DNA of 64,000 nucleotides from Parapedobacter pyrenivorans (GTDB taxonomy: Bacteria > Bacteroidota > Bacteroidia > Sphingobacteriales > Sphingobacteriaceae). The DNA lies in NCBI RefSeq assembly GCF_014636865.1, contig NZ_BMER01000002.1, positions 640,646 to 704,645 of the forward strand, read 5' to 3'. The notes under the pieces were generated by a model. It saw nothing but the letters and a program-made list of their open reading frames with translations, was not told the DNA's origin and did not search any database. Positions 34,147 through 42,510 of this stretch are shown here, in pieces (position 1 is the first letter of the stretch; each line of letters opens with the position of its first letter). Position numbers and translations under genes: made by a program.

Positions 34147-37100
34147 TCAGAATTTGATATTGGTCCCAAAGCTAAAAATAGCGGTCTGTGGGTAGCCGAT
34201 CGAATCGTCGTTTTCAGGATCGAGGTGGGTCGGCCTGAATTTGGGTGACCAAGTAAAAGCATTCTGCCCATTCATAAAAACCCGCATATTGGAGATTCCT
34301 ATTACCCTTAGTGAATTGGCCGGGAGTGTATAGCCGACTTCAAAGTTTTTAAGTCGGAACAAATCACGATCAAAGACAAAGAACGAGTTTGCTCGGTGGT
34401 TCACTCCCTCCTCAGAGTGAAGTGCCGGGTAAGTAATCTCTTCACCATTTTTCCAACGCTCTTCGGTCCATGCATTTTTATGATAAGGGAAAAAAGTCCC
34501 GTCAAGCGTTGTTTCATAAGTCCCCTGCGAGGCAAAAGAGGAATTGAACTTGCCCAGTCCCTGGAAGAAGATATAGGCGTCAAATGCTTTCCATTCAGCG
34601 GAGAATGAAAAGCCATAGCTGTACCGGGGAATGTTTCCTACCCCGATGGGAGCCTGGTCCTTGTCATCAATCAGATTGTCCCCGTTCAAGTCTTTATAGA
34701 CGAAATCCCCAGGACGTGGTGTGCCGAATCCGTATGTAACGCGTTCCGGATCCGCTACCGATTCGGCGTTCCAGTACCCGCCATCTTGGTCCCAATCGAT
34801 GAGATATCCCCAAGCCTGCCCGATCGGATAACCTGTTCCACGGTATTTGTACGCATAGGTATCATCGCGCGGTACCTCATCAACGTTTGTGCGTTTATTC
34901 CGGTTATACGAAAGCTGTCCCCTAAAGTGGAGAAACAGGTCGTCGCTGACTCGCTTGTTGTACCCCAATTCAATTTCATATCCCCGATTCAACACTTCGC
35001 CCATATTTACTTTCGGTATATTGTTTATTGGAACACCTTGCCAGATTGGGATACTATTCCGCTGGAGAAGGATCTGTGAGCGCTTTTCACCGAAAATATC
35101 AATTTGCCCCGTGATGTCCTTGATAATAGAAAAGTCTACACCTACGTTGTATTTATTGGCGATTTCCCAGGTAAGCATCCGATTGCCCAACAATCCTTCG
35201 TTGACCCGTTGCCCGGCAGCGAGGCTACCGGAGAATCCTCCACCGCCAACCGTAATATCGTCTAAATAGAGAAAGCGAAGTGATCCCATTTTATCGTTTC
35301 CTACTTTCCCGTAAGAAGTCCTGATTTTCAGGAGTGTGACGTAGGGATTGTCTTTTAGGAACGGTTCTTGGCTGATTACCCATCCTATCGATCCCGAGGG
35401 GAAGAAGCCGAATCGTCCTTCAGGGGAGAACTGTTCTGATCCATTGTAACCGAAGTTGATTTCAGCAAGGTAGCGCGTATCGAAGTCGTAAGTGGCGCGT
35501 CCCGCAAAGCCGAACACATTAAAAGGAATATCGGCTCCCCCCGAATCCCAGTAATCGCGATCCGCGCGGACCATGCCTGTTACGTTATGTTTTCCAAAAG
35601 ACCGGTTATACAGCAGTTGTCCCTGAAAATTGACATTGTATTTTGCCCCCTGGTCATAACTTAACGAAAAGTTGTCTTGTTTCAGCTGGAATACAGCGAA
35701 TGTGAGTTCATCTGTCTCCGGGTTAATAAATGCTTGGTATTCGGTTTGATTATTATTGCCTCTTACCATGTTGTTTCCGACGGCATCGTACGAAATCATC
35801 CCTTTCATGGTAAGCCCCTTGGTGATTCCTCCCAAATCGAAATCGAGTCCGAAAGAGGAGTTCAGGTTGGACCGGGTTTGAAGATCATAGCCATACCAGT
35901 TCATGATCGTGAAAGGTGAACGGTCGGCATAGTGTCCGCTGGTCAAATAAGTTGGATCTAGCGGGCGATTCGGGGGGACGCCGTATCCTGGAATGGTTAC
36001 AGGTCCCGGCGTCATTGGTAAAATGGTTTGTGCCTGATACATCATATCCCGTACCAACCAGTTTCGGTCACCACCGTACGTCACCCCAGGATTTGGCATA
36101 TTTACTTTCTCAATGTAGGTACCTAAGTTCAGGAATGCTTTGAGCCATTTGTTCACCGTATAATCCACATTTGACCGGAATGAATAGCGATCCAACTTAA
36201 ACGAGGGGTCATATTTCAGGATATCTTCCGGGAGGGTATGCATATTGCCTCCCTGATTCAGGTAACCGACATTCAGGAAATAGGTGACTTTATCGGTCCC
36301 CCCGCTCATATTGGTATTGAGGGTTGTCTGCGGTGACCATTTTTTTACAAGCATCCTGTACCAGTCATTATTCGGATACATCCACTTTCTTAGGGCAGCC
36401 TTTTCTTCATAATCGGGTGCGGACGGATCTAATCCGGCAAGCGGATTTTCGAACTTGGCGATAATCTCGGGGGTAAAAGGTGCTGTAAATCCGTCATTTT
36501 CCAAAGCGGTGTTGCGCAGTTTCATGTACTCAACCGATCCCGGCATCTCCGGTTCGCGGGTGAGTCGCGAGTAACTTTGGGTAACATTGACGGAAAGTTC
36601 TGGTTTCCCAATTTTACCACGCTTCGTGGTGATGATCAGTACACCGTTTGCACCGCGAACGCCGAATATCGCAGTTGCAGAGGCGTCTTTCAACACTGAG
36701 ATTGATTCCACCTCGTTGATATCGATGGTACGGATATTGTCCCTTGGTACGCCATCGATCAGGATCAACGGGTTGGTGCCGTTGATCGTGGCAGCCCCTC
36801 GAAGATACATGGTCGCATCGTCGACCCCCGGCTGCCCGCCCACGCGTTGCATGGATGTAAGACCGGCAACACGACCGGCGAGTGCGTTGGCAAGGCTGGC
36901 CGACGATGATACGCGTAACTCTTCGGGACTGACCGAAGAAATGGCGCCGGTGACCGTCACCTTCTTCTGCACACCGTAGGCAACGACCACGACTTCATCC
37001 AGCCCCACGTTATCTGGCATCAACTGGACATTCATGACTGTAGTGTTACGCACGGGCAGCTCCCTGTCAATATAGCCAACTAAGCGAAATAACAGGGTAT

Positions 37101-37392
37101 CCCCAACGCGTACACCCGTCAACGAAAATGTGCCTGCCTGATCAGTAGATACGGCAGCAGATCCGTGTTTGACGCTGATGGTTACGCCAGCCAACGGCCC
37201 TTGCTCATCGCTCACTTTTCCACCTATGTTCAGCCCCTGCTGCGCCAATAGGGCTACCGGTGCTAAAATAAAGGCAAAAACCAGAACGGATAATGGCCAC
37301 GAATCTTTAAAATTTCGGACGCGTTTAAGTTTAACCATAGTTACATAATTTAAAGTTAGTTTGATGAATAATTTAGTCCCATATGTGTTCAT
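34147..37392 (-). CDS. SusC/RagA-family TonB-linked outer membrane transporter (first of tandem pair)
   Basis: 1081 residues as an open frame. ATG 37338 (MVKLKRVRNFK) is an alternative start that puts the signal peptide (LSVLVFAFILAPVALLAQQ) nearer the N-terminus. Domains: carboxypeptidase-regulatory-like (GKVSDEQGPLAGVTISVKHG), TonB box region EVVVVAYGVQKKVTVTGAI, plug with ISVLKDASATAIFGVRGANG, and a 22-strand barrel ending FSFGTNIKF. No STN domain. It is the first gene of the minus-strand arm behind promoter P1 and has a long leader of about 215 nt. Confidence 0.95.
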   Translation of the reverse strand: MNTYGTKLFIKLTLNYVTMVKLKRVRNFKDSWPLSVLVFAFILAPVALLAQQGLNIGGKVSDEQGPLAGVTISVKHGSAAVSTDQAGTFSLTGVRVGDTLLFRLVGYIDRELPVRNTTVMNVQLMPDNVGLDEVVVVAYGVQKKVTVTGAISSVSPEELRVSSSASLANALAGRVAGLTSMQRVGGQPGVDDATMYLRGAATINGTNPLILIDGVPRDNIRTIDINEVESISVLKDASATAIFGVRGANGVLIITTKRGKIGKPELSVNVTQSYSRLTREPEMPGSVEYMKLRNTALENDGFTAPFTPEIIAKFENPLAGLDPSAPDYEEKAALRKWMYPNNDWYRMLVKKWSPQTTLNTNMSGGTDKVTYFLNVGYLNQGGNMHTLPEDILKYDPSFKLDRYSFRSNVDYTVNKWLKAFLNLGTYIEKVNMPNPGVTYGGDRNWLVRDMMYQAQTILPMTPGPVTIPGYGVPPNRPLDPTYLTSGHYADRSPFTIMNWYGYDLQTRSNLNSSFGLDFDLGGITKGLTMKGMISYDAVGNNMVRGNNNQTEYQAFINPETDELTFAVFQLKQDNFSLSYDQGAKYNVNFQGQLLYNRSFGKHNVTGMVRADRDYWDSGGADIPFNVFGFAGRATYDFDTRYLAEINFGYNGSEQFSPEGRFGFFPSGSIGWVISQEPFLKDNPYVTLLKIRTSYGKVGNDKMGSLRFLYLDDITVGGGGFSGSLAAGQRVNEGLLGNRMLTWEIANKYNVGVDFSIIKDITGQIDIFGEKRSQILLQRNSIPIWQGVPINNIPKVNMGEVLNRGYEIELGYNKRVSDDLFLHFRGQLSYNRNKRTNVDEVPRDDTYAYKYRGTGYPIGQAWGYLIDWDQDGGYWNAESVADPERVTYGFGTPRPGDFVYKDLNGDNLIDDKDQAPIGVGNIPRYSYGFSFSAEWKAFDAYIFFQGLGKFNSSFASQGTYETTLDGTFFPYHKNAWTEERWKNGEEITYPALHSEEGVNHRANSFFVFDRDLFRLKNFEVGYTLPANSLRVIGISNMRVFMNGQNAFTWSPKFRPTHLDPENDDSIGYPQTAIFSFGTNIKF

Positions 37393-37593
37393 ATTGGCAA
37401 TGCATCTCCATTTAAATTTGAATCAATGCTTTTCTATAAGAACGCTAATCCTAATTTACGGAGCTGAAATAATGCCCCCAAGCAATGCGGGTTAAAGCAC
37501 AATGCGCGGCCACTTGTTAGCAAGATAATTGTTGATTGTTCTGAGCAGGTACGCAATGTGCACGCTGCGTTAGTAAACGTATTTAATTCATAC

Positions 37594-37671
37594 AATTTGG
37601 TTTATAACTAGCACAAAACTAAACAGGAGTTATTTGTGCGGCAACCTGTACTATGCCGTAGCGACCTGCCC
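37594..37671 (-). promoter_or_regulatory. Promoter P1 of the tandem SusCD operon
   Basis: On the minus strand the -7 box TAGTTTTG (37614-37621) lies exactly 20 bp from a GTTG -33-like box (37642-37645). That box is inside the proximal half-site AGTACAGGTTGCCGC (37638-37652). A distal half-site GGGCAGGTCGC (37661-37671) is 20 bp further out. After the -7 comes GCTAGTTATAAACCAA. Confidence 0.65.
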
Positions 37672-37770
37672 TATCCTGTTGGTGTATTAAATACATTAAG
37701 GAGTAAGCTGTTACTGGAGCAGAATAAGCTGCAAAACTATTGGCATGGGGTTGGTTAGTTTACGTTCAGG

Positions 37771-37845
37771 ACGGTGCGGGTTGCATCAGTACGGTACGGG
37801 TTGCCGCCGGATTATTTTTGGTTACATTCGCTAGTTATAAACCAA
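37771..37845 (+). promoter_or_regulatory. Promoter P2 of the plus-strand glycosidase genes
   Basis: Half-sites GGTGCGGGTTGC (37773-37784) and GGTACGGGTTGCCGC (37793-37807) repeat with 20-bp spacing and mirror those of P1. The proximal copies agree at 13 of 15 positions. Candidate -7 boxes are TATTTTTG (37813-37820) and TACATTCG (37823-37830); the second fits the P1 geometry better. GCTAGTTATAAACCAA recurs at 37830-37845. Confidence 0.55.
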
Positions 37846-38016
37846 TAATAGACAGATTATGACTTTGCTCCGTGTTAACTTTCGCGAAAATTACCGGATG
37901 ATCATGTGTGCTGAAATTTGTATGTATTGAAACAAAATTCATTAAAAAACATGATTTTGACTATAAAAGAAATACTGGCAGTCAATCAAATTAAAGGGAT
38001 CGCCTTATTTTAGCAG

Positions 38017-39486
38017 ATGAATAGCAAGATTTTTTGTGGGACGATCTTAACGCTGACAATGGCTTACGGTTGTTCAAATTCCAATATGAGCCATCCGGAA
38101 GAAGGATCCGATAAGCACGAAGCTGACTATACTGATGTTTTTACGATCAAGACCGGTTGGGATATTTATGGGGGTGGCGGATACCGTTATGGCCCTTCTA
38201 TGCTTACAAACGGCGATGGAACTATCGATGTGTGGTTTGCTGCACCCGGGGATGTTTTCGGGCAACGAAGACAGACTCATCATCCAACGGGTATGCAAAG
38301 CCCCGTAAGCCTTCATGGTCAAGATGTGGCCGCGCAGCGTTTCTCAAGCGATCATGCTTTTTTTGGGCTGGGTGTGATTTGTCCGAACTGGGGTACCACG
38401 AACAGTAGCCTTACTTTATCACTTTTTCTGTGGAAGGGCGACTATGTTACCAGCATAGCGGCTCCCGCCATTGCGCGTCATCGGTATGAAAATTTTGTTG
38501 ATAATCAGGACTTGCAACTAAAACGCGAGGAGATGTTCGCCGCAGGTGAATACCTTTGGGTATTGGACCAGCCATCCGGAACAGCTGGCGTTTGGCGAAA
38601 AGAGGGTGATGTTGAAGGGGTAATCAACTACCTGAATGGAGGAGAAATGAAGGGTACTAGCTTTCAGGCTTATCTGTTGCGTGATCGATCCTCTGGCGGA
38701 GCTTATTGGGATCAGGCGGCTTACCGGCGGACTGCCGACGGAGGCGAAACCTGGACAGAAGAACAGATGGTATTGAAGCCAACCGAGTTTTCACGGGATC
38801 AATTATCGATCTGTGACCCCGGAGCGATTAAAGTAGGAACGTATTATTACATCGGGTATACTTCTACCGAAGACGTCAGAGGTTTATTCAATCACGCCTA
38901 CGTAGCAAGATCGACGTCGCCAACCGGCCCGTGGGAGAAATGGGATGGCAACGGCTGGGAAGACAATCCGCAACCCATTGTCACATTTGATGGGGATGCC
39001 AATGCCTGGGGTGCGGGAGAACCGTCTATTGTGGTAAATAACGATACGTTGTTTTTTTATTATACATGGACGGATAAGGATAAGAATGAAACACGCGTGG
39101 CTATGGCAGATGCAACTGATGAACACTGGCCATTGCATCTCAATTTTCTCGGAACTGCAGTAGATAAGACCGCGATTGATGGCGCTGACCATTGTGATGT
39201 GAAATATCGCACAGACTTAAAATGTTATCAGGCAATCCACACAGCCTCAAGGTTGACTGCCAACAGCTATATTATTCTGTGGGAATCGGTGGATGGAATC
39301 CATTTTTCGAAAAAGGCTGAGTTACGGGATCACTTGGAGCCTTATTTGCACAATTGTGGGTGGAGCGGCGATACGCAAGGCCACATCAACCCCGAAACAC
39401 CACAGTTTTTATCCTATGCCTATGGCCCTGATTGGGGAAACTGGAAAACCAAATGGCATCCAATTGATTTCGGAAAGGCAAAATAA
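38017..39486 (+). CDS. Beta-propeller glycosidase lipoprotein (GH43/GH117-like)
   Basis: 489 residues. Signal peptide with Cys19 (TLTMAYGCSNS) suggests a lipoprotein. The body shows propeller blades: GYRYGPSMLTNGDGTIDVWF, AAYRRTADGGETWTEEQMVL, ICDPGAIKVGTYYYIGYTST, WGAGEPSIVVNNDTLFFYYT, and NSYIILWESVDGIHFSKKAE. Candidate catalytic acids are Asp in CDPGAI and Glu in GAGEPS. Family assignment by eye is uncertain between GH43-like and GH117-like groups. It is the first gene of the plus-strand arm of Region 2, divergent from SusC, with a GH71/GH99-like gene 42 bp downstream. Confidence 0.75.
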   Translation: MNSKIFCGTILTLTMAYGCSNSNMSHPEEGSDKHEADYTDVFTIKTGWDIYGGGGYRYGPSMLTNGDGTIDVWFAAPGDVFGQRRQTHHPTGMQSPVSLHGQDVAAQRFSSDHAFFGLGVICPNWGTTNSSLTLSLFLWKGDYVTSIAAPAIARHRYENFVDNQDLQLKREEMFAAGEYLWVLDQPSGTAGVWRKEGDVEGVINYLNGGEMKGTSFQAYLLRDRSSGGAYWDQAAYRRTADGGETWTEEQMVLKPTEFSRDQLSICDPGAIKVGTYYYIGYTSTEDVRGLFNHAYVARSTSPTGPWEKWDGNGWEDNPQPIVTFDGDANAWGAGEPSIVVNNDTLFFYYTWTDKDKNETRVAMADATDEHWPLHLNFLGTAVDKTAIDGADHCDVKYRTDLKCYQAIHTASRLTANSYIILWESVDGIHFSKKAELRDHLEPYLHNCGWSGDTQGHINPETPQFLSYAYGPDWGNWKTKWHPIDFGKAK

Positions 39487-39528
39487 GAAGAGACCTAACA
39501 GAATAACTCACAGAAAGATACTAAAACT

Positions 39529-41334
39529 ATGAATAAATTAACACGTAATTTAATCATCCTCAGCGGGCTGGCATTCCCCACGATGCTTCATGCCCAATTC
39601 ATCAACAGCGACCAGTGGGCGATGACCGATGCACTGGGGCGAAAAGCGAGCGGATACGAGACTGCCGGCGACAAAAAAGATGAAAAGTTCGTCGCGATGT
39701 TCTATTGGACATGGCACCAAGGCAACGATGACACGACTTATCAGGTTAAGAACATCACGGACATTGTCCGGGAACACCCTGAGGCCATGAAGGATTATAA
39801 CCATCCGGCCTGGGGTACCAAAAGACCCGGCTTTTTTTACTGGGAACAACCCTTATTTGGCTATTACAAAACGACCGATCCATGGGTATTGCGCAAACAT
39901 GCAGAGATGCTGGCGGATGCCGGAGTAGACGCGGTTTTTTTTGATTGTACAAACGGAAGTCTTACTTGGCAGGATTCCTATGAAGCGCTGCTGAGGACCT
40001 GGGACCAGGCGCAGCGAGACGGTGTAAATGTTCCCAAAATTGCATTCATGTTGCCTTTTGGTCCGGCACCGCACTCCCTGATTTCCTTGCGACAGCTTTA
40101 TAAGGATCTCTATAAGCCGGGGCGTTATAAAAATCTTTGGTTTGTCTGGAAAGGAAAGCCTTGTATTATGGGATATCCAGACAACCTCGAAGATTCGCAA
40201 ACGGATCGTGAGATCGCATCTTTTTTCACCTTTCGTCCCGGGCAACCGGATTACGTGGACGGCCCTAAACGAAATGATCAATGGGGATGGCTGGAAAATT
40301 ATCCCCAGCACGGCTACGTAAAAGGAAGCGATGGCAAATTCGAACAAGCCACCGTAGGAGTTGCACAAAATGCAGGACCGGAGACCGACGGTCATTGCAG
40401 TGCTTTTAATCTACCGGGTACCTACGGACGTAACTTCAGTCAACGCAATGGGTTCGATCCACGGGTTGACGGTTACCTATACGGTTGGAATTTTCAGGAG
40501 CAATGGGATGGGGCTAGGGAAATTGATCCCGAGCTGATATTCGTGACGGGGTGGAACGAATATATTGCCGGACAGTGGTTGCCCGAACATAATTGGACAG
40601 GCGACCCGTTTTCGTTTGTCGACCAATTCGATTGGGCGCACAGTCGTGATATCGAGCCGAATAAGGGATGGGGCGATAAAGGCGACGTATACTATCTTCA
40701 ATTAATAGACAATGTGCGTAAATTCAAGGGGATGTCGCCTTTGGAAAAAGTATCGGAATCCAAAACCATACGGATCAATAAGTGGACGGACTGGGACAAT
40801 GTAACCCCCTATTTCAAGCACTATAAAGGCAATACCCTGCACCGCGACCATCGGGGACGGTACGATCAATATTACACAAACACGACCGGAAGGAACGATA
40901 TCCTAGGCGCGAAGGTAGCGCGGGATAATGAACGGTTGTATTTTTACGTCGAAACTGTCGATAAGCTAACCTCGCCGCAAGACCGGAACTGGATGATGCT
41001 GTTCATCGATACCGACCGTAACAAAGCCACCGGATGGAACGGTTACGATGTGATTGTTAACCGGGTGAATCCGCGGGATAACCAAGCGGTGGTGGAACGA
41101 AATGTAGGCAACCGGTGGGAATGGGAACAAGTGGCACAGGTGCCCTTTTCGATCGATCGGAATAAACTCGCGTTCGGCGTGGATAAGCGATTGCTTGGAC
41201 TGGAAGGAAAGGTGGCGGATATCGAATTCAAATGGAACGACAACATGCAGGAAAATGGAAACATTATGGATTTCTATGTGAATGGGGATACAGCCCCCGG
41301 CGGACGGTTTAATTTTATCTATTCTGCTCCTTAA
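39529..41334 (+). CDS. Secreted GH71/GH99-like TIM barrel with C-terminal CBM9/DOMON-like domain
   Basis: 601 residues. Sec signal ending TMLHAQ. The N-terminal catalytic-like barrel (about 50-400) has KFVAMFYWTWHQGNDDT, LADAGVDAVFFDCTNGSLTW and ELIFVTGWNEYIAGQWLPEH, the strand patterns of GH71/GH99-like enzymes, with acidic residues at strand ends (FFDCTN, GWNEY). The last 170 residues (LGAKVARDNERLYFYVETVD; MMLFIDTDRNKATGWNGYDV; GVDKRLLGL) match the CBM9/DOMON-like sugar-binding sandwich. It is likely co-transcribed with the propeller gene and ends at a strong bidirectional terminator. Endo-mannosidase-type activity is only one of several possibilities. Confidence 0.78.
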   Translation: MNKLTRNLIILSGLAFPTMLHAQFINSDQWAMTDALGRKASGYETAGDKKDEKFVAMFYWTWHQGNDDTTYQVKNITDIVREHPEAMKDYNHPAWGTKRPGFFYWEQPLFGYYKTTDPWVLRKHAEMLADAGVDAVFFDCTNGSLTWQDSYEALLRTWDQAQRDGVNVPKIAFMLPFGPAPHSLISLRQLYKDLYKPGRYKNLWFVWKGKPCIMGYPDNLEDSQTDREIASFFTFRPGQPDYVDGPKRNDQWGWLENYPQHGYVKGSDGKFEQATVGVAQNAGPETDGHCSAFNLPGTYGRNFSQRNGFDPRVDGYLYGWNFQEQWDGAREIDPELIFVTGWNEYIAGQWLPEHNWTGDPFSFVDQFDWAHSRDIEPNKGWGDKGDVYYLQLIDNVRKFKGMSPLEKVSESKTIRINKWTDWDNVTPYFKHYKGNTLHRDHRGRYDQYYTNTTGRNDILGAKVARDNERLYFYVETVDKLTSPQDRNWMMLFIDTDRNKATGWNGYDVIVNRVNPRDNQAVVERNVGNRWEWEQVAQVPFSIDRNKLAFGVDKRLLGLEGKVADIEFKWNDNMQENGNIMDFYVNGDTAPGGRFNFIYSAP

Positions 41335-41350
41335 CTTTATTGAAATGAAG

Positions 41351-41400
41351 GTAATAAGCCAACAACTTGCTGGGTCTTCAGCAAGTTGTTGGCTTATTAC
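41351..41400. terminator. Bidirectional terminator between convergent operons
   Basis: A perfect 22-bp stem with a 6-nt loop: arms 41351-41372 and 41379-41400. It starts 17 bp after the GH71/GH99-like stop and ends 21 bp before the nucleoside hydrolase stop. The stem's own ends are AT-rich (GTAATAAG/CTTATTAC), giving U-tracts on both strands. It insulates Regions 2 and 3. Confidence 0.9.
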
Positions 41401-41421
41401 CATATTGGCTAAGGCCAATTA

Positions 41422-42432
41422 CTACCTTGGCTGATGCAGCATCAACATCTCAATGGCTTCAGCGATATGATCATACGGATATTTATGGCTGATGAAATAA
41501 TGACCTGCGTCAACCGCCGGATTCCACGTGTTATAGCCATCCTCCCTAACCTCAAATTTTCCGGGCCCGTTTACATAAAAATAGTCGGACGGATTGCGTA
41601 TCGCAACCAACACGGCTGTTTGGTCCCACGATTGCCGATTGGATTCTCCATCTTTTGTATAGGTCTTCAGGTTATAGGCGTAGCCCTTAGTCACCGGATC
41701 ATTGCCCGTCCTTGCCCCCACCTTGCCTCCAGTAAATATCTTGGATCCGATTTCGAAACCACTAAACAGTATCGGTTTTGGCCACTTGTCAAACGTATTT
41801 ATCGAAGCCGCTGCATGCTGATTTACATTAAACTCGCCTCCTTCAGGAAAGCCGCCGGCCATCGCAACAAGCTGTTTCACCTTGGCCTTAACAAGGTCTA
41901 CGCCGTTCAGTTCTGAATACTCATCTGGTTGGGAATCCAAAAGTGCACTGATGTTGGACAGAAATCCCACAGTTACGATCGTCAAGCTGTTATCCGGTCG
42001 GCCGGCCAGTATACGCCGGTATACACTGACCGCACTGGGATAACTTTTCATTCGCAGGTCGGGAGCGAAGTCATTGATGAGCGTATCGTTCCAGCCATTT
42101 GCCGCAGTAAAATCCGGTGCGCCTGGAGTTGCCACCCCAACAGGCAGGCTATCCCGTCCGAAATAACGGTTGAACACTTCGATCGTGGGCGCAATCGATG
42201 GGTGCGCATCACTGGCCACCGTAGCTAGGATCTCGCATTCGCCACTGTCAGCCAAGGCGTGCAGCACGGCAATAGCACCCACGTCATCGTAGTCGGGGCC
42301 CATGTCGGTGTCGAAGATAATCTCTGGGGTATGCTCGGCTATCGTGGCCGATTTTTCGCTGCCACACCCCTGAAGCAACAAAACACTTAAAAACAAAATG
42401 AGTGAATAATTCATCATTGTAAATTTACACAT
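41422..42432 (-). CDS. Nucleoside hydrolase lipoprotein (ribonucleoside hydrolase-like)
   Basis: 336 residues. Lipobox LLLQGC (Cys23) shows a membrane-anchored exported protein, unlike cytoplasmic IunH/RihA. The Ca-binding Asp motif is DTDMGPDYDD (41-50), a variant of the canonical DTDPGIDD with an added residue between the aspartates. Other family parts are visible: ILATVASDAHPSIAP, LTIVTVGFLSNISALL and a basic C-terminus. It hydrolyses nucleosides to ribose plus base, here outside the inner membrane. Last gene of the five-gene operon behind promoter P3, 78 bp after SusD. This supports a ribose-scavenging role for the whole region. Confidence 0.88.
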   Translation of the reverse strand: MCKFTMMNYSLILFLSVLLLQGCGSEKSATIAEHTPEIIFDTDMGPDYDDVGAIAVLHALADSGECEILATVASDAHPSIAPTIEVFNRYFGRDSLPVGVATPGAPDFTAANGWNDTLINDFAPDLRMKSYPSAVSVYRRILAGRPDNSLTIVTVGFLSNISALLDSQPDEYSELNGVDLVKAKVKQLVAMAGGFPEGGEFNVNQHAAASINTFDKWPKPILFSGFEIGSKIFTGGKVGARTGNDPVTKGYAYNLKTYTKDGESNRQSWDQTAVLVAIRNPSDYFYVNGPGKFEVREDGYNTWNPAVDAGHYFISHKYPYDHIAEAIEMLMLHQPR

Positions 42433-42510
42433 TCATTTGAAACTTCATCAGCAAATAATCAACGACAAGGTAACCCTCATGTCAATTTAGTCAGACAACC
42501 CGAGTCCTGA

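Larger units (their letters stand above)
37393..38016. other. Divergent intergenic region (624 bp)
   Basis: No ORF is supported. It holds two facing promoters (P1 and P2, listed separately), two pairs of 20-bp-spaced half-sites in opposite orientation, and a long SusC leader (37393 to about 37607). That leader contains a small hairpin ACGCA/TGCGT around GTGCAC (37551-37570). The right part, 37860-38016, is AT-rich and forms the leader of the plus-strand genes. Confidence 0.6.

Noticed and set aside
37860..38016. Small RNA or riboswitch in the leader of the plus-strand glycosidase
   Set aside because: AT-rich sequence without a stable stem set or known aptamer core could be seen.
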